26,135 bases of DNA from CAYRAV01 sp964422365 (GCA_964422365.1 CAYRAV010000044.1:1-26135), one strand, 5' to 3'. Positions 7,910 through 15,214 are shown, numbered from the stretch's first letter. Numbers and translations are program-made. Notes: a model not told the origin generated them from the sequence alone.

Positions 7910-8146
7910 TTACTCAACAATATATGGTTTCAAAACATCAATAATGCTGTCCATATTGGCATCATTATGAATGTTTAAATCGATAGGTTTTGATAAGTCT
8001 AAACTAAAGATACCCATGATAGATTTTGCATCAATTACATATCTTCCAGATACTAAATCAAAATCAGAATCAAATTTAGTAACATCATTTACGAAAGCTT
8101 TTACCTTATCGATAGAGTTTAAAGAAATTTTGACTGTTTTCATCAT
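7910..8146 (-). CDS. HPr-like protein lacking the phosphorylatable histidine
   Basis: A 78-residue protein of HPr fold, the PTS phosphocarrier family. The segment SDFDLVSGRYVIDAKSIMGIFSL corresponds to HPr residues around 30-53, including the regulatory serine in KSIMG (serine 46 of HPr, about residue 41-42 here). The HPr active-site region GLHARPA is replaced by SLNSIDKVKAF, so no histidine 15 is present and phosphate transfer from enzyme I is not expected. By analogy with Crh it may be a regulatory rather than transport protein, but HPr kinase phosphorylation is unproven. AGGAGG precedes two consecutive ATGs (8144-8146 and 8141-8143), either of which could be the start. It is transcribed opposite to its neighbours from its own promoter (8227-8255). 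Confidence 0.85.
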   Translation of the reverse strand: MMKTVKISLNSIDKVKAFVNDVTKFDSDFDLVSGRYVIDAKSIMGIFSLDLSKPIDLNIHNDANMDSIIDVLKPYIVE

Positions 8147-8226
8147 CTTTCCCTCCTTATGTTTTTCAAATTATGAAATGAACTAAGTGTCAAAAACAAT
8201 ATTGACATCATAATCATTACATGTAT

Positions 8227-8255
8227 ATACTACCGTTTGAATACGCAAAAGTCAA
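8227..8255 (-). promoter_or_regulatory. Promoter of the HPr-like gene
   Basis: On the minus strand TTGACT (8255-8250), a 17-base spacer and TAGTAT (8232-8227) form a good SigA-type promoter about 80 bases upstream of the start. Confidence 0.6.
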
Positions 8256-8324
8256 TATAAAAGTAAATAAATTATGATGTTTCTTATAAAAAAATTACAA
8301 TTCAACCATATAGTTGGGAGACGT

Positions 8325-8330
8325 TATAAT
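8325..8330 (+). promoter_or_regulatory. Candidate -10 element for mtaB
   Basis: Perfect TATAAT at 8325-8330, about 80 bases before the mtaB start. Only a weak -35 (TTCAAC, 8301-8306, 18-base spacing) is visible, so this is tentative. Confidence 0.4.
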
Positions 8331-8410
8331 AATTTAAATCAGGTAAGCAGAGAAAGATGAAAGAAGATTGTAGAAAAGCTTTTAAGAAAATTCAGGAGGT
8401 AATATTGAAA

Positions 8411-9751
8411 ATGAATCAGAAAAAAACTGCCTTTTTAACATTAGGATGTAAAGTAAATTCTTATGAAACAAATGCAATGGAAAAATTATTTGAGGAAGCA
8501 GGATATGAAATCGTTCCTTTTTCAGAAGAGGCTGATGTGTATGTAATCAATACCTGTACAGTTACCAATATAGCAGACCGAAAGTCTAGACAGATGCTGC
8601 ACCGTGCAAGAAAGAAGAATCCAGAAGCAGTTATTGTGGCTGCAGGATGTTATGTACAGGCAGCAAAGGAGACATTAGAAAAGGATTTATCTATAGATGT
8701 TATTGTTGGCAATAATGAAAAAAGCCAGATTGTGCATTTGGTAGAAGCATTTAAAAAGGATAATGGTATTATAATGTCTGTTTCAGAAAATACTCAAAAA
8801 TGGGAATATGAAGAAATGCAGATTACATCAACAGGAGACAAGACAAGAGCATATATTAAAATACAAGATGGGTGCAATCAGTATTGTTCCTATTGTATCA
8901 TTCCATATGCCAGGGGAAGAGTAAGAAGCCGTGCTGATGAAGATATCATAGTAGAAGTAAAAAAATTAGCAGAACAAGGATATAAAGAAATTGTTTTGAC
9001 TGGCATCCATTTATCATCTTACGGTATGGATGAAGAAAATAGGGATTTTGTAAAGCTGCAAGGGAAACCATTACTTCGTTTGATTGAAAAATTACAGGAG
9101 GTAGAAGGGATTAAACGTATTCGTCTTGGTTCTTTAGAGCCAAGGATTATTAGTGCATCATTTGCAGAAAAATTAGCATCTTTTAAAAAGGTATGTCCTC
9201 ATTTCCATCTTTCATTGCAGAGTGGATGTAATGATACACTAAAAAGAATGAATCGGCAGTATACAACACAGGAATATTCAGTTAAATGTGATATACTTAG
9301 AAAATATTTTGAAAATCCTGCAATTACAACAGATGTTATTGTAGGATTTCCCGGTGAAACAGAAGAAGAATTTTCTGAAACAAAAGAATTTTTAAGACAA
9401 GTATCTTTTGCACAAATGCATATTTTTAAATATTCTGTGCGAAAAGGAACAGCAGCAGAGAAAATGCAGAAACATATTTCTGAAGATGTAAAACACAAAA
9501 GAAGTGAAACGTTAATTGCTTTAGAAGAAACGTTAGAAGAAAACTTTCAGGAGAAATTTATTGGTAAAAAAGAGGAGATTTTATTGGAGGAAATGGTGAA
9601 TATAAATGAAAAGAGCTATTATATTGGTCATACAAAACGATATGTAAAATGTGCAGTTCCTGCGGAGGCGCACTTGAAATCAAATCAATTGGTATCTGTT
9701 TTCATTGAAAAAAAACTTTGTAAAAATATTTTATTATGCAAAATTATATAA
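8411..9751 (+). CDS. mtaB: tRNA (N6-threonylcarbamoyladenosine-37 C2) methylthiotransferase MtaB
   Basis: Radical-SAM methylthiotransferase that converts t6A37 to ms2t6A in tRNAs. The 446 residues show the N-terminal UPF0004 domain with its three cluster cysteines (TLGCKVNSYETNAM, NTCTVTN, AAGCYVQ). The radical SAM motif CxxxCxxC follows (about Cys155, 159, 162, in DGCNQYCSYCIIPYARG), and a C-terminal TRAM-like region ends the protein. The YETNAM signature and the length favour MtaB over MiaB or RimO. ATG at 8411 gives the normal N-terminus; AGGAGG (8394-8399) is 11 bases away, so the in-frame TTG at 8405 is also possible, while the ATG at 8357 lacks a good ribosome site. A short hairpin overlaps the stop. 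Confidence 0.94.
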   Translation: MNQKKTAFLTLGCKVNSYETNAMEKLFEEAGYEIVPFSEEADVYVINTCTVTNIADRKSRQMLHRARKKNPEAVIVAAGCYVQAAKETLEKDLSIDVIVGNNEKSQIVHLVEAFKKDNGIIMSVSENTQKWEYEEMQITSTGDKTRAYIKIQDGCNQYCSYCIIPYARGRVRSRADEDIIVEVKKLAEQGYKEIVLTGIHLSSYGMDEENRDFVKLQGKPLLRLIEKLQEVEGIKRIRLGSLEPRIISASFAEKLASFKKVCPHFHLSLQSGCNDTLKRMNRQYTTQEYSVKCDILRKYFENPAITTDVIVGFPGETEEEFSETKEFLRQVSFAQMHIFKYSVRKGTAAEKMQKHISEDVKHKRSETLIALEETLEENFQEKFIGKKEEILLEEMVNINEKSYYIGHTKRYVKCAVPAEAHLKSNQLVSVFIEKKLCKNILLCKII

Positions 9752-9768
9752 AAAATGGTTGCCATTTT
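9752..9768 (+). terminator. Short hairpin at the end of mtaB
   Basis: AAAATGG (9752-9758), loop TTG, CCATTTT (9762-9768), directly after the stop codon and without a further T-run. A weak terminator at best. Confidence 0.35.
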
Positions 9769-9814
9769 ATCATAGATATATTAAAATATAGATAATTGTT
9801 AATGGAAACGTATT

Positions 9815-10090
9815 TTGTTATAGTTCAGCCATGCGGAAATAAATGAACAATCTGTACATCAGAGTCTATGCACTAAGGACAGATTGTACAGCTATTTTTA
9901 TGGGGGCAGATGCCGATATGAATAGCTCTTGACAATAGAAGACTTACCTTCTATTTTGTATAAGGTTTGTTGTTTTATGACTTTTATTCCGATATATTTG
10001 GGTAAAATGCACCCATCTGAATATAACGCAATGGATGTGCTTCACACTGAAAAATAAAGTATGAATGACACAGCTGAACAGTACCTATTT
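9815..10090. repeat. Degenerate family-2 inverted-repeat element (left end clear)
   Basis: TTGTTATAGTTCAGCCATGC (9815-9834) matches the left end of the element at 19538. An inner stem ACAATCTGT/ACAGATTGT spans about 9852-9888. A possible right end GCTGAACAGTA lies at 10073-10083. The right boundary is uncertain. A candidate weak promoter, TTGACA (9929-9934) with TATTTT 17 bases on, lies inside. No gene is supportable in this part of the 9752-10433 gap. Confidence 0.35.
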
Positions 10091-10119
10091 TTGACAAAAG
10101 AGACAGCTGTACATAGAAT
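10091..10119 (+). promoter_or_regulatory. Strong SigA-type promoter upstream of ireB
   Basis: TTGACA (10091-10096), exactly 17 bases, TAGAAT (10114-10119): a perfect -35 and a 5/6 -10. The predicted start is near 10126, some 308 bases before the ireB ATG, and a terminator-like hairpin follows at 10232-10260. Confidence 0.7.
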
Positions 10120-10125
10120 GTAGTA

Positions 10126-10262
10126 ATATTGTTTTCTTTGCAGCAGTTTTATTAAAATGCAGATACTTTTTAGGATATTTAAGAAACATAAACCCTAAAC
10201 TTTATATGCTGTATTCTATGGTGTAATGAGAACAGTGCATCTTGTATGCTCTGTTTTTTTGG
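10126..10262 (+). ncRNA. Candidate small RNA or attenuated leader (about 135 nt)
   Basis: Bounded by the promoter at 10091-10119 and the terminator at 10232-10260. Internal complementarity TTTAGG/CCTAAA (about 10170-10200) suggests folding. It does not match any RNA family I recognise (6S, tmRNA, SRP RNA and T-box features were looked for by eye). A 13-codon frame inside (ATG near 10157) has no ribosome-binding site. It is either an independent small RNA or the prematurely terminated 5' leader of ireB-ruvX. Confidence 0.4.
10232..10260 (+). terminator. Intrinsic terminator between the promoter and ireB
   Basis: ACAGTGCAT, loop CTTGT, ATGCTCTGT (nine-position stem with one T-T mismatch) followed by seven T residues. 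It stands about 175 bases before ireB and would stop most transcripts from the 10091 promoter. Confidence 0.65.
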
Positions 10263-10433
10263 GAGTTACATAATTTTCTAGATTGATGCAATTATGTAGA
10301 AGCGTGACAGGATAAAAAATATAAAAATGAAATATTGGCAGGGAGCTGATTTGAAAATTGATAACAAAATTATCAATAAAAATGGCTGTCTGTTTAGAAA
10401 ACTATAGATAATAATAACAAAGGGAGTGGAAAC

Positions 10434-10694
10434 ATGCAGGAATTAAGCAATACACAATATTTCAAAGTGCAGAAAGAACAGGAGATAGAAGTAAGGGACA
10501 TTATTGCAGCTGTTTACGAAGCACTTTCGGAAAAAGGATATAATCCGGTTAATCAGATTGTAGGATATGTTATGTCAGGAGATCCTACTTATATTACAAG
10601 CCATAAGGGTGCAAGAAGCCTAATTATGAAAGTAGAACGGGATGAGATAATTGAGGAATTACTAGAAGATTATATTGACAGGAATTTAAGATAA
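10434..10694 (+). CDS. ireB: IreB family regulatory phosphoprotein (UPF0297/DUF965)
   Basis: An 86-residue cytosolic protein of the family that includes Enterococcus faecalis IreB, a substrate of the PASTA-domain Ser/Thr kinase IreK and a negative regulator of cephalosporin resistance. The sequence is highly characteristic: VRDIIAAVYEALSEKGYNPVNQIVGYVMSGDPTYIT, SHKGARSLI and the closing ELLEDYI. It is full length for the family. AGGGAG stands seven bases before the ATG. It heads the conserved cluster ireB-ruvX-DUF1292 and corresponds to B. subtilis yrzL. The long upstream region has a promoter followed by a terminator, so expression may be attenuated. The hairpin ATTGATAA/TTATCAAT (10357-10377) lies in the leader. 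Confidence 0.93.
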   Translation: MQELSNTQYFKVQKEQEIEVRDIIAAVYEALSEKGYNPVNQIVGYVMSGDPTYITSHKGARSLIMKVERDEIIEELLEDYIDRNLR

Positions 10695-10731
10695 GCTGTT
10701 TCTATATATGGACAGCAGATTAGGAGAAAAC

Positions 10732-11175
10732 GTGAGAATTATGGGATTAGACTACGGTTCTGTTACCGTAGGTGTTGCAGTTAGTGATGCTTTGCTTATT
10801 ACTGCACAAGGTGTAGAAGTGATACGGAGGCCAAGGGAAACGAAATTACGTCAGACATTGGCAAGAATTGCAGAATTGGTACAAGAATATGCAGTAGAAT
10901 TAATTGTTTTAGGGTATCCTAAAAATATGAATAATACATTAGGTGAACGTGCAGAGAAGTCAGAGGAATTTGCAGAGATGCTTAGAAAACGTACTGGATT
11001 GGAAGTTGTTTTATGGGATGAGCGTTTGACAACTGTGTCTGCACATCAAGCATTAATTGAGGGTAATGTAAGACGTGAGGACAGAAGCAAAGTGGTGGAT
11101 AAAATAGCCGCAGTATTTATACTGCAGAGTTATCTTGACTATAAAAGTAGGCAAAAGGAGACAAAGAATGAATAA
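10732..11175 (+). CDS. ruvX: RuvX/YqgF family Holliday-junction resolvase-like, pre-16S rRNA nuclease
   Basis: RNase H-fold protein (YqgF/YrrK) linked to processing of the 5' end of pre-16S rRNA and to Holliday-junction resolution. The 147 residues begin MRIMGLDYGSVTVGVAVSD with the first catalytic Asp, continue with VLGYPKNMNNTLGERA, and contain VVLWDERLTT (Glu) and the final Asp near KVVDKIAAVFIL. GTG at 10732 is chosen because AGGAG (10722-10726) sits five bases upstream and it gives the normal N-terminus; an ATG at 10708 lacks a ribosome site. It overlaps the downstream DUF1292 gene by eight bases, indicating translational coupling. Confidence 0.93.
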   Translation: MRIMGLDYGSVTVGVAVSDALLITAQGVEVIRRPRETKLRQTLARIAELVQEYAVELIVLGYPKNMNNTLGERAEKSEEFAEMLRKRTGLEVVLWDERLTTVSAHQALIEGNVRREDRSKVVDKIAAVFILQSYLDYKSRQKETKNE

Positions 11176-11443
11176 TAACAAAACAATTCCATTTATACTA
11201 GAAGATGGAACAGAAGTAGATTTATCTATTATTGAACAAACCAAAATTAATGGGGTGAACTACCTTTTGGTCACAGAAACACAAGATGAGACGGAAGATG
11301 CTGATGCATTTATTTTGAGAGAAGATTTGATGCAGGAGGAAGAGATTGTATATACAATTGTAGAAGACGAAACGGAAATTTCTGCATTATCTAAAGTGTT
11401 TGAAGAATTATTAGAAGATATAGACTTAGAAATTGGATCATAA
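11168..11443 (+). CDS. DUF1292 (YrzB family) protein
   Basis: A 91-residue acidic protein of the DUF1292/YrzB family, function unknown. Recognisable segments are FILEDGTEVDLSIIEQTKINGVNYLLV, AFILRED and the acidic ETEISALSKVFEELLEDI end. The ATG has AAAGGAG seven bases upstream and lies inside the 3' end of ruvX. The trio ireB-ruvX-DUF1292 is conserved across Firmicutes (yrzL-yrrK-yrzB in B. subtilis), so it is likely cotranscribed. The family name is well supported; no activity can be read from the sequence. Confidence 0.9.
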   Translation: MNNNKTIPFILEDGTEVDLSIIEQTKINGVNYLLVTETQDETEDADAFILREDLMQEEEIVYTIVEDETEISALSKVFEELLEDIDLEIGS

Positions 11444-11476
11444 TATAGATTAGGACATTTATATGTACGGATATGA

Positions 11477-11500
11477 TTCTGTTTGTGCAAACAGAAATTT
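11477..11500 (+). terminator. Possible weak terminator after the DUF1292 gene
   Basis: TTCTGTTTG (11477-11485) and CAAACAGAA (11488-11496) form an 8-9 bp stem followed by ATTTTAG. The T-run is poor. Confidence 0.4.
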
Positions 11501-11593
11501 TAGTCAGGATTATAAAATGGAGAGTAAATATAAGGAAACAATAGAGAAAAATGATATGTCACAATGTGTTTATAATAAAGTTAGGAGCATAAA

Positions 11594-11787
11594 ATGCCAC
11601 AAATTCAAGATTTTAAAGAATTATTGAAGAAAAGGATGAAAGGTTACTACACAAAGAATTTTAGTTTTGAAGATGACTTATTTTAGAAGATTTGGAAGAG
11701 ACTATTTGAAAGACAATAAATTATCAGGTGCATGACCATAGAGTGAAGTTATTTGGTTTGTGTAGTGATTGTCAGAATAATAAATAA
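11594..11787 (+). pseudogene. Remnant of a Fur-family regulator gene
   Basis: TTAGGAG (11581-11587) precedes an ATG at 11594 that opens MPQIQDFKELLKKRMKGYY. This resembles the first residues of Fur/PerR-type regulators, but the frame ends at a TAG after 30 codons. The bases that follow, read in the frame ending at 11787, give EDLEETI, a TGA, then KTINYQVHDHRVKLFGLCSDCQNNK. That matches the C-terminus of Fur proteins (His-rich strand, then the GxCxxC metal-site cysteines). The roughly 80-100 residues between, with the winged helix and main metal site, are gone. A TATAAT (11571-11576) may be its relic promoter. I infer internal deletion plus nonsense changes. It lies just before the RNase J gene. 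Confidence 0.7.
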
Positions 11788-11863
11788 TTTTTACAATTAC
11801 ATTTTACAATTTTACTAAAATAACACCGTACATAATGAATATAAATTATGGAGGTGCAGTCTT

Positions 11864-13534
11864 TTGAAGACAATGAAAGAAACAGGTAAAAGTATAAAAA
11901 TTATCCCATTAGGTGGATTAGAACAAATTGGAATGAACATCACTGCGTTTGAATATGAAGATAGTATTATTGTAGTAGATTGTGGTTTGTCATTTCCAGA
12001 AGATGAGATGTTGGGAATTGATTTGGTCATTCCTGATGTAACATACTTGAGAGAGAATCGTGAGAAAGTAAAAGGATTTATTATTACACATGGTCATGAG
12101 GATCATATTGGCGGCCTGCCATATGTATTAAAAGAAATAAATGTACCAGTTTATGCTACAAAACTGACAATAGGGCTAATTGAGAATAAATTAAAAGAAC
12201 ATAATTTGATGAAAACAACCAAAAGAAAAGTGATTAAATATGGACAATCTATCAATTTGGGATGTTTTCGAATAGAATTTATTCGTGTTAATCATAGCAT
12301 TGCAGATGCTGCTGCCCTTGCTATCTATTCACCAGCTGGAATCATTGTTCATACAGGGGATTTTAAAGTAGATTATTCGCCTGTATATGGTAATACAATA
12401 GATTTGCAGAGATTTGCCGAAATTGGTAAAAAAGGTGTATTGGCATTGATGGCAGATAGTACTAATGTTTTAAAATCTGGGTTTACTATGTCTGAAAAGA
12501 CCGTTGGAAAAACATTTGATACGATTTTTGCAGAAAATAAAAAGAATCGAATTATTGTAGCAACTTTTGCATCTAATGTGGATAGAGTTCAGCAGATTAT
12601 TAATTCTGCATATAAGTATGGAAGAAAGGTTGTAATTGAAGGAAGAAGTATGGTAAATATTATTTCTACTGCTTCCGAATTAGGATATCTCAATCTTCCT
12701 GACAATATTTTAATTGATATTGAGCAGATGAAAAGCTATACAAATGAGCAATTGGTATTAATTACAACAGGAAGCCAGGGAGAAGCAATGGCAGCATTAT
12801 CAAGAATGGCGGCCTCTATTCATAGAAAGATTACGATTCAACCAGGGGATACTGTTATTTTTAGTTCTTCACCAATTCCTGGAAATGAAAAATCTGTATC
12901 AAAAGTGATCAATGAGCTTGCAATGAAGGGTGCAAAAGTAATTTTTCAGGATACTCATGTTTCAGGACATGCCTGTCAGGAAGAAATCAAATTGATTTAT
13001 GCTCTTACAAAACCTAAATATGCTCTTCCGGTTCATGGAGAATATAGACATCTAATGAAACATTGTGAAATGGTACAAGAAATGGGAATGGCAAAAGAGA
13101 ACACGATTATCATGTCTTCTGGTGATGTGTTGGAGTTATCTGATGAAAAAGCAGAGATTATAGGAAAAGTACCCGCACAGGGAATTTTAGTAGACGGATT
13201 AGGTGTAGGAGATGTTGGGAATATTGTATTACGTGACCGCCAGCATTTATCAGAAAATGGATTGATTATTATTGTTGTCACTTTGGAGAAATATAGCAAT
13301 CAGGTATTGTCAGGCCCGGATATTGTATCACGTGGTTTTGTATATGTGAGAGAATCTGAGAATTTGATGGATGAAGCAAGAGATGTTGTAAATGATGCTT
13401 TAAACAAATGTTTAACTAAAAATGTAACTGATTGGGGAAGAATAAAAACAGAAATTAAAGATTCTTTAAGTGAATATTTATGGAAAAAAACAAAGAGAAA
13501 TCCTATGATATTGCCAATTATTATGGAAGTATAA
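11864..13534 (+). CDS. Ribonuclease J
   Basis: Metallo-beta-lactamase/beta-CASP ribonuclease with endo- and 5'-exonuclease activity in mRNA decay and rRNA maturation. The 556 residues begin with KIIPLGGLEQIGMN and carry the zinc motif THGHEDHIGG at about 76-84. Other zinc and active-site strands are HTGDFKVDYSP and ALMADSTN, followed by the beta-CASP region with EGRSMVNI and the late histidine in LPVHGEYRHLMKH. The C-terminal domain is present. Start codon TTG at 11864 is chosen: GGAGG (11850-11854) stands nine bases upstream, while the next ATG (11873) is 18 bases away. Whether it is the J1 or J2 paralogue cannot be decided here. Confidence 0.95.
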   Translation: MKTMKETGKSIKIIPLGGLEQIGMNITAFEYEDSIIVVDCGLSFPEDEMLGIDLVIPDVTYLRENREKVKGFIITHGHEDHIGGLPYVLKEINVPVYATKLTIGLIENKLKEHNLMKTTKRKVIKYGQSINLGCFRIEFIRVNHSIADAAALAIYSPAGIIVHTGDFKVDYSPVYGNTIDLQRFAEIGKKGVLALMADSTNVLKSGFTMSEKTVGKTFDTIFAENKKNRIIVATFASNVDRVQQIINSAYKYGRKVVIEGRSMVNIISTASELGYLNLPDNILIDIEQMKSYTNEQLVLITTGSQGEAMAALSRMAASIHRKITIQPGDTVIFSSSPIPGNEKSVSKVINELAMKGAKVIFQDTHVSGHACQEEIKLIYALTKPKYALPVHGEYRHLMKHCEMVQEMGMAKENTIIMSSGDVLELSDEKAEIIGKVPAQGILVDGLGVGDVGNIVLRDRQHLSENGLIIIVVTLEKYSNQVLSGPDIVSRGFVYVRESENLMDEARDVVNDALNKCLTKNVTDWGRIKTEIKDSLSEYLWKKTKRNPMILPIIMEV

Positions 13535-13589
13535 GAATGGTATAGAATTCAATATAAAATTAGTAAGGGGAAAAGATACTTTTTCACTT

Positions 13590-13718
13590 CTAGAGCGTGT
13601 TTGAAAATTCATTGCCCCAATAATCTGTGCACCCCCCGCTTTGCACATATATTTGAACCAAATCCCCCGCAAATTGTGACGCATATCTTGTATCAAGCAA
13701 TTTTCAAACACGCTCTAG
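13590..13718. repeat. MITE-like inverted-repeat element, family 1, copy 2
   Basis: 129-bp element with perfect 20-bp terminal inverted repeats: left CTAGAGCGTGTTTGAAAATT (13590-13609), right its exact complement (13699-13718). The interior (ATTCATTGC, CCCCGCTTTG, CAAATTGTGA, AAGCAA next to the right end) is shared with copy 1 at 3026-3199. It has no coding capacity and lies in the RNase J/YlbF spacer. Confidence 0.85.
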
Positions 13719-13770
13719 TTATAAAAACACAAGTAAGAAGAATTTTTAGATAGAATAGGAGAAATGTTAT

Positions 13771-14112
13771 ATGAGAGGTGTCATGGAGCAAACAGACTTA
13801 TTGATAAATGAAATCAAAAAAAGTAATGAATATAATCAATATCAAATGTTTTTGAAAAAAGTAATGCAGGATCAGGGGGTCTATCACAGATTAAATGAAT
13901 TCAGAAGAAGAAATTTTATTTTACAAATGAACAGTAATGTGGATGCAATCGATAGCGGTGCGGCATTATACAGTGAATATGCAGATGTGGTAAATCGTCC
14001 TGATATAAAAGAGTTCTTATCAGCAGAACAGCGTTTTATCCGCATGATACGGCAGATATACAGAACGCTTGACGAAAATGTAAATATAAATATTGATTTC
14101 CTGGAGGAGTAA
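13771..14112 (+). CDS. YlbF family protein
   Basis: A 113-residue all-helical protein of the YlbF/YmcA (Com_YlbF) family. In B. subtilis these form the Y-complex with YaaT and modulate RNase Y-dependent RNA processing, competence, biofilm formation and sporulation. The recognisable core runs from SNEYNQYQMFLKKVMQDQG through LNEFRRRNFILQM to EFLSAEQRFIRMIRQIY. Its position directly after RNase J fits an RNA-processing role, but that is context, not proof. AGGAG (13757-13761) is nine bases before the ATG; a second in-frame ATG (MEQTDLL) is four codons in. The MltG-like gene follows after two bases, so the genes are cotranscribed. Confidence 0.8.
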   Translation: MRGVMEQTDLLINEIKKSNEYNQYQMFLKKVMQDQGVYHRLNEFRRRNFILQMNSNVDAIDSGAALYSEYADVVNRPDIKEFLSAEQRFIRMIRQIYRTLDENVNINIDFLEE

Positions 14113-14114
14113 CA

Positions 14115-14519
14115 ATGAAAGGTTCATCAAAAGAATTTTCTACAGGGTTGCGTGTATTAAGTGGAGTTTTGCAGGCATCCGTTGTTGTTATATTTTATCT
14201 ATTAATTATTGTGGGAATTAGGAATGTGGCATCGTCAGTTTATAATTTTTCTTTTGAGATATTTGGCAATATATCAGTAGAAGCAGCACCTGGAAGAAAT
14301 GTGGAGGTCGTAATTGGAAATACAGATTCTAAAAAGGTTGCTGCTTTGTTGAAAGAAAAGGGATTGATTGCAAATGAATATTCTTTTTGGATTCGTGAAA
14401 AATTGTCATTAACAAAATACCATCAGATAGAGGCAGGAGTTTATATATTAAATACTTCGATGAATTATGAAGAGATATTAGATATACTGACAAATACAGA
14501 AAAAGAGGAGACTGCATGA
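14115..14519 (+). CDS. MltG-like membrane protein without the catalytic domain
   Basis: A 134-residue single-pass membrane protein. A cytoplasmic N-terminus of about 17 residues is followed by a hydrophobic helix (about 18-42, LQASVVVIFYLLIIVGI). An extracellular domain comes next with the LysM-like pattern seen at the start of the lytic transglycosylase MltG: GNTDSKKVAALLKEKGLIANEYSFWIREKL, then QIEAGVYILNTSMNYEEILDILT. It ends there, so the roughly 200-residue YceG catalytic domain with its active-site Glu is absent. The gene holds the slot occupied by yrrL (mltG) in B. subtilis. It overlaps the next gene by four bases (ATGA). It may bind peptidoglycan or a divisome partner; enzymatic activity is unlikely. 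Confidence 0.8.
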   Translation: MKGSSKEFSTGLRVLSGVLQASVVVIFYLLIIVGIRNVASSVYNFSFEIFGNISVEAAPGRNVEVVIGNTDSKKVAALLKEKGLIANEYSFWIREKLSLTKYHQIEAGVYILNTSMNYEEILDILTNTEKEETA

Positions 14520-15169
14520 TAGTAGATGAAAGAATAGCCGCTTATATACAATCCTTAGAAGGCGATATGCCAACAGAATTAAGAAAAATAGAAAAAGAGG
14601 CAATAGCAGAGTATGTGCCTATTATTAAGAAACCAACACAAAGTTTACTACGCTTTTTATTACATATGAAAAAGCCATTGCAAATATTAGAAGTAGGAAC
14701 AGCGGTTGGTTTTTCTTCTGGGTATATGAGTTATTATACTGATGATACCTGCCATATTACTACAATTGAGAAAGTACAGCAAAGAATTGACAAAGCAAAG
14801 GAAAATTATAAAACAATTGAGACTTCAAAAAAAATACAGTTATTAGAGGGTGATGCGGCAGAAGTACTGCACCGGCTTGCATTTGAGAGAAAAGAATATG
14901 AATTTATTTTTATGGATGCAGCAAAAGGGCAATATTTAAATTTTCTGCCAGATATTCTAGTCATGTTAAAAACAGATGGACTGCTGGTATCTGATAATGT
15001 ATTACAGGATGGAGATGTGGCGGAATCCAGATATGCAGTTACCAGACGTAATAGAACCATTCATTCCAGAATGAGAAATTACTTGTATACCTTGACACAT
15101 TCAGAACAACTTGAAACAATTGTATTGCCAATCGGTGATGGAGTTGCGATTAGCCGGAAGATAAATTAG
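14516..15169 (+). CDS. trmR: SAM-dependent O-methyltransferase, probable tRNA 5-hydroxyuridine methyltransferase TrmR
   Basis: Class I methyltransferase of the catechol-O-methyltransferase-like family, 217 residues. The SAM-binding loop is ILEVGTAVGFSSGYMS (about 61-76), the acidic motif is TTIEKVQQRI, and the metal-binding/catalytic strand is FIFMDAAKGQY, with SDNVLQDGDVA downstream. B. subtilis YrrM (TrmR) of the same family methylates 5-hydroxyuridine at tRNA position 34 to give mo5U. The adjacent U32 protein would supply the hydroxylation, as for yrrN/yrrO, which makes this specific role likely. The start ATG overlaps the upstream stop by four bases, indicating coupled translation. Family certain; substrate inferred from synteny. 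Confidence 0.88.
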   Translation: MIVDERIAAYIQSLEGDMPTELRKIEKEAIAEYVPIIKKPTQSLLRFLLHMKKPLQILEVGTAVGFSSGYMSYYTDDTCHITTIEKVQQRIDKAKENYKTIETSKKIQLLEGDAAEVLHRLAFERKEYEFIFMDAAKGQYLNFLPDILVMLKTDGLLVSDNVLQDGDVAESRYAVTRRNRTIHSRMRNYLYTLTHSEQLETIVLPIGDGVAISRKIN

Positions 15170-15214
15170 AATAATACAGTTTACAAAGCAAAAGTAAAAA
15201 GGAGGAACTTTCAG

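Noticed and set aside
9844..9933. A 29-codon frame starting MNNLYIRVYALR in the mtaB-ireB gap
   Set aside because: No Shine-Dalgarno sequence, and it lies across the stem of a repeat-like structure.
10157..10198. A 13-codon frame (MQILFRIFKKHKP) inside the candidate small RNA, considered as a leader peptide
   Set aside because: No ribosome-binding site and no run of regulatory codons.
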